NCBI GenBank assembly: GCA_035771175.1
Contig: CM069608.1
Span: forward strand, 27,038,519-27,102,518
Direction: 5' to 3'
From: Paratinospora sagittata
Lineage: Eukaryota > Streptophyta > Magnoliopsida > Ranunculales > Menispermaceae
DNA length: 64,000 bases
Positions 37,940 to 50,100 of this stretch are shown here, one piece after another (positions within the stretch are counted from its first letter, which is position 1; every line of letters starts with the position of its first letter). The notes below the pieces were generated by a model that searched no databases, was not told the origin of the DNA, and saw only the letters and a list, made by a program, of their open reading frames with translations. A program made the position numbers and the translations under genes.

Positions 37940-38180
37940 GTGATGATCGATCACTGCTACCATTAATTCATCCGTAAGGTTCCAAGGTTTAACTGTTATA
38001 AAGGCTTAGTTTGCTTCTGAATGGCCTTCACCAAATTAAGGGAGTCACACTGAATGCTCAATGAGTGATAGTTAAGCTAGGAGACCAACTTAAATCTTTG
38101 GATAAGGCCCCAAAGCTTCAACAAAAAGAGGATTAACATGATCACAATCCATGTGAAAGGCAAAAAGAACCTCGCACTAG
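37940..38180 (-). pseudogene. LINE-type RNase H (RVT_3-like) relic
   Basis: Minus-strand reading gives HMDCDHVNPLFVEALG, then after stops CDSLNLVKAIQ. This resembles the E-A-L...ESDSLxLVKAI pattern of plant LINE and RVT_3 RNase H domains. Short and broken. Confidence 0.4.
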
Positions 38181-38970
38181 GCCTCGACGGGCCTGAATTT
38201 CTATTAGTACCGTTATTATTCCTAACTTAACCACCTTTAAGCTTAAGTGTGAGATTTTATGTCAAAAGGCTCAATACTAACTAATAAGAGTGAGATCCCA
38301 ACTTATATTTCATGTGATGAACTTGTCTATATTGCATATGAGACTATTATTTCGTTTTACATATACCAAGAGCGTCCACATCCTGACCCTTCATCTAATT
38401 AAATAAATGAAGTTGCTAATAAGCTTTGGGAATAATCCTGAAAAGAGAAAAATGAAGCTCAAGGAGATAAGAAATAAAAGTTTTTAAGACATTTCATAAT
38501 GTCACAAATAAATAGAACAGTGTTGCAATTTTTATTTTTTATGACATTTTTTATTTTTAGTACAAAAAAAAATGTGTCCCAAAAACCCATTTTTCTTGTA
38601 GTTATAGGATTCCAATATCATGTCATAATTGAAGCCATACACATATTTTTGCCATTACCAACCAAACGGTCAATATAATTCATGGTTATATATCACCCTT
38701 AAGTAGGCCTCATGGATCCATCTTACCAACATGGAGTTCTTTATAGCAATTTTCCATTGCTGCTATGATATCAATTAAAAACTCCTATGGTATTTAAGCT
38801 TGAAAAAACTTAAGGCCAATGGCAAATTAAGGCAAATTAACACAAACCAACTTGGTGGGTCTTGTACCACCCTGCCCTTGTTCAACTCTTCCTTAAGAAT
38901 AATAATAATAATGTTGTTGTGCGGAGGTTGTGGTCTTTAGCTTTTGTTATTCAAGTCCGTCTTGTTTCTA

Positions 38971-39175
38971 AATAGTTATCATCATTGTGGGTTCTGGTTG
39001 TTATGCTCGTCTGGGTCTGTTGTAGTACTTGACAAAAAAAATGACAAATTAAGATTTTAACACTGAGAATTAAATAGTTATCATCATTGTATGCGATGGG
39101 TTCTGGTTGTTGTACCCATCTGGGTCTGTAGTACTTGACAAAAAAAATGGCAAATGAAGATTTTAATCCAATAAT
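38971..39175. repeat. Tandem repeat, two units of about 102 bp
   Basis: Each unit starts AATAGTTATCATCATTGT and contains GGGTTCTGGTTGTT, CTGGGTCTG and TAGTACTTGACAAAAAAAATG. Confidence 0.8.
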
Positions 39176-39239
39176 TACAAGCCTAGATTAGGAGTTTGGT
39201 TGTTTGTACCCTTTCAACATACTCACTACTTACTCAACT

Positions 39240-39420
39240 TAGACATTGAAGGCTCTGTTGAGGATAGCTGAATATAAACATTAAGGTTCAACCAAGGATG
39301 GTCGAACCTAAACAAAGACAAGCTTGGTTGAACTTCAATGTTACCGTTCAACGAAGCTTGATTGAATCGTGAGAACGAAGCGCGATAAAGCTTGGCTAAA
39401 CCTCAACTTAAAGATTTGGC
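39240..39420. repeat. Degenerate CAAGCTTGGTTGAAC repeat, continued at 41727-41840
   Basis: Loose repeats of TTCAACCAAG and AAGCTTGGCTGAA with a period near 30. The same motif resumes after the solo LTR at 39590-41725, so the LTR entered an existing repeat. Confidence 0.5.
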
Positions 39421-39589
39421 CAAAAAAAAAACAAATAAAATAGAGTAAGTTACTCGACTCTAATCAATCAAATATAAATAAATTTTAATTTGACAAAATA
39501 TGAATTAGTAAACTTGTCTCATTTATAGATTTTCTCATAATATATAATTTGGTTGAAGGCGTATTCTTGCGTTTGTTTTAATGAAGTTC

Positions 39590-41725
39590 TGTAATGCCCC
39601 GTATACATACGTTGAATTATGCGTATATCGAGACGTATAATACACATATTTTATACGTAAGAGGCAAATATACGCGTTTATGATTAGTAAATAAATAAAA
39701 TGATAAAATGAAGATGATACATATGTGATCGTCTAATATGGGTGCTTACAATTTACAAATATGGAGTTGAAGTAAATTGATTAATTTATGGGGTTGGTTA
39801 ATTAAAAATGTGGATTGGAGTATGATTGAATAAATGAAAATGAAATAAATAGATGGGAAAGTTGGTTTGTTAACTTGCATGAGGAGCATGGGATAAAATG
39901 GAGAAAGTTGGTTTGTTAAACTTGCATGAGGAGCATGGAATCATTTGTATATAAAGATAAAAAATAATAATAAATTTCTCCACATAGTTGTTTCCAACGT
40001 GTGACAACTTGAATAAAAAAAAAATATATAATAAAATAAAATGGAAATCAAAATGAAGAAGAGAAAGAGTTGCTGGAAGGGAAAGAGAAGAACAGAGAGA
40101 CGCACGAGAGAAACAGAGAGAAGAAGAAGAAGAAGAAAAAGAGAAAACGCGGGATTCGCGCCAAATTCGACGTGCCGGTATGCTATTTTTATTATTTTTC
40201 ATCGTAAAATTACTATTTAAGCTAGATGTAACGATTCTAGCGGACTAATTTTAGCTATGGGAACCGTTTTGCGGCGTTTTGACAAATTGGGGTTTTGACC
40301 CAACGTAAATAGAAAATCCGCTAGAAAGGTAGAAAAACGTTCCCTGAACTGTTGGGACCCCGAATGTGTGGTCAGATTCAATTTTATGATTTTTGGAGAC
40401 CATTTGACAATTTTAATACAATTTACATCTTTCGGATGGATAGTGAATAGTGAATAGTAAATAGTAAATAGTAAAAGTAAATTGTGAATAATGAATAGTG
40501 AATAGTAAAAAGTATAGTAAATAGTAAATAGTAAAAAGTAAATAGTAAAAAAATGAATAGTATTGTGAACAATGAGTTAATATTTTAGTAACTATTGATA
40601 TGGTAAATGATGATTCTCATGATACTCTATGGGTAATTTCAGTGTTTAAATTGAGGCTTAAGGGCATGGATAAACGCTTTTGAGGAAGCAATGACGTTTA
40701 TTGTTGCTCGATTTTAGAGGTTGGCTTAGAAATCCTGTGTAACCACTGTGAGTATAGTTTCCTTGATTTGGTTCTTGTATGACATCATATATATACAAAA
40801 TGTTTGATTGTATGCATGGTATATTTATATATACATTGAGTTTTATGGATCATGCAAACTGATTTTAACAATTGAAGTTTGTAATGATGAGGTTTTGCGA
40901 ATCCTCATTGTCATTTCGTTAGGAATTAGACCCGGATGAGGTTTTGTGAGTCCTCATTGTCAGTAGGTCTGTCCTAACAAGGGTTGCGATCCTTGAAATG
41001 ACTGTGAATTGGGTGATAAGAAGCTGTGTCTACCTTGTACGACCATACAAGGGTTAGACCCGCTCTCTTGCCTTGCGGAGGAGGGAGATTGTGCATTATG
41101 TTATTGAAAACTCATGCAATTTATGTTGTTGACATGTATGATATATTCGTTGAATGATGCATGTGTTGAATAAGTGTTTGAAATAATTTTAAATGTCATA
41201 TTTCTCTAAATGTATATAATTGTCATCTCAAGAACTATATTCACTGAGCTGTTGTTTGCTCACCCCATTTCCTCCAATATTTTAGGTATTGAGTCGAAGG
41301 GAAAAGGAAAAATCCGTGAGTGATAATCACGCGAACCTTCGTCTGGTACGTGTATGTATGTTTGGAAGAAATAAATTATATTTTTGTTATTTTGATATGT
41401 ATAATTATCACACACTATATATATGTATTATCACCTAGATCGGTTGTGTGGTAATCTTATATAATGCTTGGGATGATGAAATGTATTTATCAGTTGAGAA
41501 TTTACTTTGTGGAATGAATGAAATGAATGTGAGTGGAATGATCATCTATATAGCTAGTTGATTGGATTTGAATTGTGGTATAGAAAAAAAAAATTCTGTA
41601 AGTTTGGGATGGATTGTGAGAGTACGTGAAGGCTGACAGTGTATTGTATACTGTATATGGGTATGTACAGTGTATAGTATACTGTGCCGGTCATGACGTC
41701 AGCCTACGTCAGGGGTGTCGTGACA
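39590..41725 (+). mobile_element. Solo LTR (family B-like) with AGTTC target duplication
   Basis: Starts TGTAATGCCCCGTATACATAC and ends GGTGTCGTGACA. AGTTC occurs at 39585-39589 and 41726-41730. It is colinear with the LTR at 60495-62831 but diverged. Contains a TATA-like GTATATAAAG (about 39948), purine-rich leader, donor-like CCG|GTATGC at 40178, hairpin CCTTGTA/TACAAGG (41033-41052), acceptor TTTTAG at 41285 and TGACGTCA at 41694-41701. Confidence 0.87.
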
Positions 41726-41863
41726 AGTTCGAACCTCAACATTGAGATACCACGCTTGGCTAAATGTCAAGGTTTTGGTTAGACCAAGCTAAATAATAAT
41801 GTTTTAGTTCAGTCAAGCTTGGCTGAATAGAGGAAATTCGTAATTTTTTTTGTGGAAGAGTTG

Positions 41864-42877
41864 TGTAACACCCCATAAATTTAATTAAATACATACGTTG
41901 ACGTACGCGTATATCGAGATGTATAATACACGTATTTTATAAGTATGAGCTAAACATACGCATGATAATACACGTATTTTATACGTATGAGCTAAATATA
42001 TGCATGTATGAAATACATGCTATAATTAAGGAATGTGAGCAAATAAATAAAATTATTAAATAAAGAATATAAGTTTTATTAGTTGAATGGGTTGATTAAT
42101 TAGATATGTGGATTGAGTTGAATTAAATTGATTAATTTATGAGGTTGGTTAATTAAAAATGTGGATTGGAGTATGATTGAAGGAATGAAAATGAAATATT
42201 AAGATGGGGAGTTGGTTAACTATTGAGACGAGGAGCATTGGATCATTATTAAGATAAAATATCAATTTTCTCAACTCAATCTCTTAAACGTTTATAAATA
42301 TAAATAATAAAAAAAATAAATTTCTTTATATCTAGTTGTGTCCAACATGTGACCACTAGAATAAAAAAATAATAAAATAATAAAATAGAAAAATAAAAGA
42401 AGAGAAAGAGAAGTTGTTGAATGTGTAAAAAAGAAATAAAATAAAAGGAAAGGAAAATAAGAATTGAGAATGAGAAAGACGAAGCAGAGAGGAAGACGGA
42501 GAAGAAGGAGAAGAAGAAAAAGGGGAAGCGCGCGATTCGAACGAAATTCGGACCGTCGGTAAGTAATTTTCACGCTTTTTCTTCGTAAAATTGATATCTA
42601 AGCTAGAAGTAAACTTTCTAGCACAGTAATTTTGACTGTGGGAGCCGTTTTACGGCGTTTTAACAAATTAGGGTTTTGACCGCAACGTGAATCAAACTCC
42701 GCTAGAAAGGTAGAAAAATGCTCCCTGGATTGTTAGAAACCCGAATATGTGGTTAGATTCAATTTTATGATTTTTGGAGCCCGTTGGACAATTTTAATAC
42801 AATTTACATCTTTTGGATAAATAGTGAATAGTGAATAGTGAATAGTAGTAAATAGTGATTAGTAAAAATGAATAGTG
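41864..42877 (+). repeat. 5' LTR of element B, left part
   Basis: Colinear with 60495-61577 of the 3' LTR at about 98% by eye. It includes a 47-bp tandem duplication around ATACACGTATTTTATACGTA, the purine-rich leader (about 42400-42520), donor-like GTAAGT at 42559 and GAATAGT repeats near its broken end. Confidence 0.8.
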
Positions 42878-42956
42878 AAAGTGAAAGTTTAACATCAGCG
42901 AGTAAGTAAGCTTAAACTTTAATTTCGGGACGAAATTTCTTTTAAGGCGGGAAGAA
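42878..42956 (+). mobile_element. Remnant of a second family-A internal 3' end
   Basis: From about 42884 this matches 52005-52077, the internal DNA and purine tract just before the 3' LTR of element A, with one difference. It sits before the 5' LTR, where host sequence would be expected, so a further A unit once lay upstream. Confidence 0.75.
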
Positions 42957-44118
42957 TGTAATCCCCTGAAATTTCATGTATGCCGATAGTCATTAATAGT
43001 CATAACAAATTGGCTAGAAATACTACTATTTTGTTATGCACTATTTGTAAGCTCATTGATCACATATATAGATCTAGATGTATGAGTATATATGTTAACA
43101 TGTATATCACAATCTCCTATCCAATATTCACAAAATATTAAGGACGGGGATTGTTAACCTGTAGACCTCTAGAACAGAATGATATTTTGCCCTGAAAAGG
43201 AACAGAACAAGAACAGCAAATATATGAAATATGTGTACAAGCACAAAGTTGCATGATCGCAGGAAGCACGCATAAATGAAAATGTTGTAAGTCTTGTACA
43301 TTGATATAATTCTGAGCTGAATAACAAATACTCCTACACATATGTAATCCCCTGAAATAATGGACTGGGTGAAGACAAGAACCTCAGCCAAATTGCCACC
43401 CTTAAAAGGTTAACCACGTTGATGAAATCAGAGAAAAGAATCCTAATTACTCTCCAATTGGATTTGCAAGGATTCCTAGTGATCCTAATTACTCTCCAAT
43501 TGGATTTGCAAGGATCCCGAGTGCCAACTCCACAAGAGATCTCCTTCAAAGTTGATTTTATCTCCAAGTAAACTGATTCTAGGGTTTATCTCGATCAATC
43601 TCAATCATACATAAGCTAACTCTAATTTTCGTTCTTCTCTCACGAACCAGTGACTGAAGCGCGAAGAACGGCAAGAATCCGCAGCAGTACCCACGGTGAG
43701 CAATCTCTCTTCTTCTTATTATTATTTTTCTCTTCTCTCTTCCTTTTCGCACCATAGCTATTCCTTGTTTTCACTGCCATTAACGTAACGACAAGCAACC
43801 ATTTCTCTTCCTCCTTCTCCTCTCTCTTTGCCGCCAAACTCTCAGCACAGAGATGCTTGAGCCACCGACCTCAAAATCTCGATCTTCATCTTTAAGATCT
43901 TCAAGATCTTCTCATTCATCTTAGAACGCCATCTGATCTTTAATGGCGCCTTCAATACAGATTCTCAGCACAGAGATGCTTGTGTTTTCGTTCTTCTTTT
44001 AACCAACAAGCAATATCTTTACCTTCCGTAACAACCGATCTTGGAAAAACTCAGTCGATCTCATCGTCCGCGATGAAAGGATCGAGTGCACAAACAAGAA
44101 GCAGAAACCCAAAACCCT

Positions 44119-44167
<49 letters not shown>

Positions 44168-46325
44168 CGGCTCGTCGGAAACCTCAAACCCTAGCCATGG
44201 CCTCTCGGAAGGTCTTATCTTCTCTGCAACCACCGCCGTTAACTCTGCTCTCTTCTTCTTCTTCTTCTTCTTCTTCTTCTTCTTCTTCTTCTTCTCCTTC
44301 TTCTTCTTCTTCTTCCCCTTTCCTAATCCCCTTTTCTTTTCTTTTTTTTTTAAAAAAAAAAGTACTTAAGATGTATAAAAGAGCTCAAACTTGCATTTAA
44401 CGTCATTCTCATTATCATATCATATGGATGTAGAAACCCATAACCACATTGGTGCTATTGATATCATTGCTCACTTGTTTTCTTCGTCATTCAATCTGCA
44501 AGTGTTATTTATTTATTTATTTTTATTTCTTCTTCTTTTCTTTTAAGCAACCCAATCTAGATTATCATATTATATGTATAATATTAGCTAAGTTATATTA
44601 TGGTATAAAATTAACTAGCTATCATCATATTATATGATGATATGGTATAATATTAACTAAGTTAATATTAGCTAAGTTACCATAATATTGGCTAATATTA
44701 GCTAAGTTATCATCATATTACATTCTATGTATAATATTAGCTAAGTTATCATCATACTATATGTATCATCATATTATATATATATCAAGTGGAAGTTTAT
44801 TAACTAAGTTATATTATATGTATAATGTGACCACTACCATACAACATAGACATGTATGCACATTATATTAATATAATATAATACAAAACAATTGATAAAC
44901 GTGTGATTTATGCGTTGATAGGTTGATAACGCCCAACGTCGAGGAATCTCAACACATTTGGAATTTAGCGATTCAGGTGGGGATGATTCTAGACCTTCAT
45001 AATATTTTATTTTGATATATGGATAGGAATATTAAATTAATTAGGTCTATAATATCATTATATTGCTTATGCATGCCTATTGTACGTGATGTTATTTATA
45101 CCATGCTGTGATTAATAGCCATGATGATATGTGTCAACATGACTTATGGTTTTGATTAGATGATAATTAGATGCATGAAATTTATATGATATTTGAGACT
45201 CATTTATAATTATAAGGTCGGATAATGAAACGTATGACTTGGAATATTGATATAGTAAGGTTCATGTGTTAATACTATTATATTTGGCATTGTGACATAA
45301 TACTATATGTAGTGGAATTTGAATATGGTTTGTGAATACAATTAATAGCATGATTATGTTGTATTTATGGTGTGACATCACTAAAGAATACTATTAAGAT
45401 AAAAATCACACATATGGGGCAGTTATTCTAAGGAATATTGCCATTTATTATTGTGGGGCAGTTATTCTTAGGAATATCGCCAATGTTTATTATGGGGCAG
45501 TTATTCATGATGAATATCGCCAATGGAGTTCTAATTTTTGGGTAGTGCCACCCTGTGTTTGATTTCCTAAAGGTACGTGATTTAGAACGTGGTAAAATTC
45601 TCGACTCAAACAATCTAATGTTGCAACGATTAATGTGTGAAACTTGTTTGTAACGTTCTTGTGTATATATCATAATAAAATGTTGTGAATTGTTTAGATG
45701 ACCCACTGGGCTTTCAAGCTTACCCCTATTTTTCACATGCAGGTACATAGAAAATAAAGTAGCAAGTTGTGACGTGGTTCAGTGATAGGGGTAGGATGGA
45801 AATCTGGACAATATTTTAATTAGAGAATGAGTTAATTACTTGTTTAATTTCGTGAACTTTTATTTAGTAAGGGTTGTATTGACATTAGAGATTTTGATAA
45901 AATCTTTTTATGATTATTGAAGGAATCATGATTTATTTTAAATATATGTGCCTTGGACTTGAATTCTATTTGACGAATGTATTTAAGATATTGTGTCTAT
46001 GATGGATGGACAAGGGCAAGTACCCTCATAATTCACTATAGAAATTGGTATAGTGGAATTATGTGGTCCTTGGCATGAAGATAATACAAATTGGTATTCG
46101 TTTATCTTAACAAGTAAGTTGGTTAAAAAAAAAATATAGATATATGTATTTAAATTCATAGTGTTTCAAATTTTATTACGCATACAATGATTATGGGTTA
46201 AGATAGATGGATACGAATAACATCTCGATTTTCAGTGGTTATTCTCGATAAAATTAAAATATTTATTTTACAAAAAAATAAAATAAATAAATAAATAAAC
46301 AAGTTTTGAAAATCGAGGTGTTACA
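42957..46325 (+). repeat. 5' LTR of element A (3369 bp)
   Basis: Starts TGTAATCCCCTGAAATTTC and ends GAGGTGTTACA. Contains a 42-bp tandem duplication (about 43440-43510), a (CT)n and (TCT)n tract, a repeated TAGCTAAGTTATCATCATAT segment (44580-44790), three hairpin units (about 45411-45530) and the CTTAC...TGCAGGTACA module ending at 45742. Confidence 0.9.
44197..44400 (+). other. Gene-5'-end-like segment inside the A LTR
   Basis: A (CT)n leader and CAAACCCTAGCC are followed by an ATG opening MASRKVLSSLQPP, then serine from (TCT)n. The other LTR has it at 53337. The start resembles plant mitochondrial presequences such as that of ATP synthase beta (MASRRxLSSL). Capture of a host 5' end is possible. 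A chance match to a short motif is also possible. Confidence 0.35.
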
Positions 46326-46328
46326 GTT

Positions 46329-46340
46329 TGGTATCAGAGC
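46329..46340 (+). promoter_or_regulatory. Primer-binding site of element A
   Basis: TGGTATCAGAGC three bases after the LTR end. Confidence 0.9.
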
Positions 46341-47128
46341 TTTAGGTTTCAGATCATGAGAAGTGTTACAACAAATTTTGAGAAGCTTAGTATCAAAGAG
46401 TAGGTATCAAATCTTTATGAGATTAGGGTTCAACTTGAACTAGATAAATATGCAAATTATAAACTTTATAACCTAATCTCGAGAATGAAAGTACAGTGGG
46501 TCTAACGAATTCAAAGCTTTTAGGACATCGGTTAGAGACAAAAACTTGTATGAAAACTGTTTGGTTAGAATCTGAGATCAGGATGAATCTTATATTCTTG
46601 GTTCCAAAGCGGTATGGGACGTGGAGGAATTTAAGGGTATTTGAGGAGTCTTGAACTTAGAGACTGACAGGCCATGTTTGGTGAGTGACTAACAACTCTG
46701 GACGAGCTTGTATCGCTACGTTCAACTGGTATGGGACAGCTTGGACGTAGTGGGTACCTGGGAAGCCTTAGTTGGTAGGACATTTGCGCATTGTTTGGGT
46801 GTATTGAAGTTTCTTTATGGAAGCTTATATCACCAGGCTAGAGTGGTATGGGACACTTGAATACGGAGGGTATAAGTGAAAGTTTGGGAATTCTCTTTAT
46901 ACCATTGTTGTGTGGTATGTTGTTTGTTTGTTTGCTTGTCTTGTTTACATATATCAAAATCAAATCCTGTACCCTATGACAATCATGGATTGTCAAAATT
47001 TTATAAAACCTAGAAACTGAATCAATAGAATCATTTTATTTTCGAGAACTTAGAATTTTGAATCTAGAGTCACCCTAACCGAAAATAATTATCTCCTGTA
47101 TTACTAAAGATGAGTTGAAATTTTATAG
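46341..47128 (+). other. Untranslated leader of element A with GGTATGGGAC repeats
   Basis: No ORF. GGTATGGGAC occurs at 46611, 46728 and 46845, each 117 bases apart, within degenerate repeat units. This lies between PBS and gag, where packaging signals are expected (inference). Confidence 0.6.
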
Positions 47129-50100
47129 ATGGCTGCACCTCGAAGAAGAAACAGAAGGTCTGTGAGTGAGCTCATAAGGGACACTGAACCAGTTGTGCAG
47201 ACACAACCGACATTCGAACCTGAGCCGACGGAGCAAGAACACGCAAATCTAGCAGCAAATGTTGACTCTACTGAAGCAGAGAATGTCCGATCTACAGCAG
47301 TTCCAACCCCTGGAATTGTTTTGGGACCAGAGATGATGGCAGAATTTGTGAGGCAAGTAGTGGAACAGGTGACCAGACATATGCCTCAACCTCAACTGAA
47401 TCCAACAATTGTGGTGCAGAATGAACCAGGAGCTCGAAACATCAGGAGGCCTGAAGAAAAAGAATGGGCAGATCAATTGAGAGATTTCCAACGTATGCAT
47501 CCTTCGAAATTTGAAGGAAAACCAGATCCAAGGGAAGCTGACAAGTGGTTCCAAGAGGTTAAGGAACACTTGGAAGTTCTTGGAGTGACTGGTCCAAGAA
47601 TGGTGGCGATTGCGGCTCACCAATTCATAGGCGAGGCCAAACATTGGTGGAGAATGGTTAAAGAAAGTCCTACAGTGGATGTGAACACTATGACCTGGGT
47701 AACTTTTGAAGAAATATTTTATGATAAATTCTTTCCTAAGGCGAACAGAAAAGAACTACAATCTGAATTTGTGAGGCTGATACAGAGGAACATGACAGTG
47801 GCAGAATATGAGGCTAAGTTCATCGAACTTTCCAGATTTGCTCATGAACTGGTAGTCAATGAACAGATGAAAGCTAGTAGATTTGCAGAAGGTCTCAGAA
47901 TAGAGATTAGAAATGTGGTTGTTCCGATGAATCTGGAGACTTATAAAGAGGTGGTTGAACGAGCTCTGTTAGTAGAAAGAGAACTAAATCTACAAGAAAC
48001 AATACGGAACAGGAACAAAAGGCCGCAAGGACAGAATTCTGATTACCAGAGTAATCACAACAAGAGACAGAATCTGAATAACTTCGGTGGAAATAATAAT
48101 AATTGGAACAGAAACAAGTTCAACAATGGGAACCAGTGGAACAGGGGACAGAATCACAACAATGGATCAGGAGGATCTAGGTATAATGGTGGACAACAGA
48201 TGCAGCAAAATAATATTCATGCACCCCAACAAAATCAAAATCAAGTAGTAGCTACGAGACTTTGCTTTAAATGCAACCGACCGGGTCATTTGGCACGAAA
48301 CTGCACTATGCAAGGAGTTCGACAAAATTACCGTCCGGGCAACTGGCAGAACAACAACAATGTGCAAGGACGAAATCAAGTCAATCGCCCAAGTTATAAT
48401 CAGAATCCAATCCAAAATCAAAATCAAGGCAGAGTCTTCGCAATGACAGAAGGAAATTCTGAACAAGAAGTTGGTGCAAACGAAGTAGTGGAAGGTACTT
48501 TCATTTTATTTCATGTTACAGTTAAAATCTTGTTTGATTCTGGAGCATCAAGGTCTTTTATTTCTGAAAACTTAGTCAGGAAACTCCAACTTTCCACTAT
48601 ACCTTTATCTGTCGTTATGAAGATTTTAACTCCAGTAGGAGTAAACGTCCCAACAACTGAAAAATGTAGTTGTGACCTTAGAATTAATGATAAGCTGATT
48701 TCAGCTGAATTGATACTCTTACCCATTAATGATTATGATGTAATCTTGGGTATGGATTGGTTATCTGAGTACCAAGCCCAGATTGATTGCCTTCGAAAGA
48801 AGATTACCTTGCGGTTACCTTCGGGAGAGTTGTTGAAAATCTATGGGGATAGAAACAAAATTCCGAGGAATATCATGTCCGCACTTCTCGAATTTGTGAA
48901 TCAAAAAGAGGAATTCAAAACCCTAACAGAAGCCGAGCCTCTAAAGACCTTGAGGAATTTAGAAGAGCACTTGGTGGTTAGAGACTTCCCTGAAGTGTTT
49001 CCCGAAGAATTACCAGGATTACCTCCTAAGCGGGAAGTAGAGTTCAAGATAGAACTGTACCCTGGAACATACCCCATAGCCATGTCACCCTATAGAATGG
49101 CCCCTGGAGAACTAATAGAACTAAAGACTCAGCTTGATGATCTTAGTGCAAAGGAATTTATCCAGCCGAGTGAATCACCCTGGGGAGCACCAGTATTGTT
49201 TGTCAAAAAGAAAGATGGGTCGATGAGACTGTGTATTGACTACAGAAAATTAAATCAAGTCACAGTTAAGAACAAATACCCCCTTCCTAGAATAGATGAT
49301 TTGTTCGATCAACTGAAGGGAGCAACTTGTTTTTCCAAGATCGACCTAAGGTCCGGTTATCACCAACTTAGAATCAAAGAGTCAGACATACCGAAGACAG
49401 CATTCAGAACTAGGTATGGACACTTTGAATTCAGAGTCATGCCATTTGGACTCACTAATGCACCAGCAGCATTTATGGATCTAATGAATAGGACGTTTAG
49501 GCCTCATCTTGACAAATTTGTGGTGGTATTTGTTGATGATATTTTGGTTTATTCAAAGACCAATGAGGAACATCAGGAACACCTTACAGTAGTTTTGGAA
49601 ACGTTGAGGCGAAAACAATTGTATGCCAAATTTGAAAAATGTGAATTTTGGATGAAGTCAGTCAAATTTTTGGGCCATGTAGTGTCATCAGAAGGGATAT
49701 CCGTGGATCCAACATAAGTTGAAGCAGTAATGAACTGGGAAAAGCCAAAGTCAGTGACAGAGATTAGAAGCTTTTTGGGACTAGCTGGTTACTATAGAAG
49801 ATTTATTCTAAATTTTTCGAGATTAGCTGAGCCTATGACAAAGCTAACAAGGAAGGATGCCAAATTTAGTTGGGATGAGAAATGTGAGAATTCCTTTCAA
49901 GAGTTGAAGAGACGATTGACTACAGCCCCAATATTGATCACTCCTGCAAGCGGAGTCGGTTATGTTATTTACACTGATGCTTCTAAGAATGGTCTTGGCG
50001 CTGTTCTGATGCAGGAAGGTAAAGTGGTTGCTTATGCTTCTAGACAACTGAAGACTCATGAACAGAATTACCCGACTCATGATTTAGAATTGGCTGCTAT

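Larger units (their letters stand above)
37417..39584. other. Intergenic DNA between LTR elements
   Basis: AT-rich, no host gene seen. It contains a LINE-like relic, a 102-bp tandem repeat and a degenerate CAAGCTTGGTTGAAC repeat, listed separately. Confidence 0.4.

Noticed and set aside
42292..42573. Minus-strand leucine/phenylalanine-rich ORF (also 60986-61195 and 39870-40202)
   Set aside because: It is the reverse reading of the purine-rich leader of B-type LTRs. No protein family features and not conserved as a frame.
42884..42956. Start of the element A LTR at 42884 because similarity to 52005 begins there
   Set aside because: The segment ends in the polypurine tract and the LTR proper starts with TGTAAT at 42957, pairing with ...GTTACA at its end. 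The upstream part is internal DNA of another unit.
43128..43837. Minus-strand ORFs repeated at 52249-52958
   Set aside because: They are duplicated only because both LTRs of element A are the same sequence. No domain or start context supports coding.
44086..44400. 104-residue serine/leucine ORF (and the twin at 53101-53531)
   Set aside because: Most of it is translated (CT)n and (TCT)n repeat, which stays open in any frame. Only the short ATG-MASRKVLSSL context is of interest.
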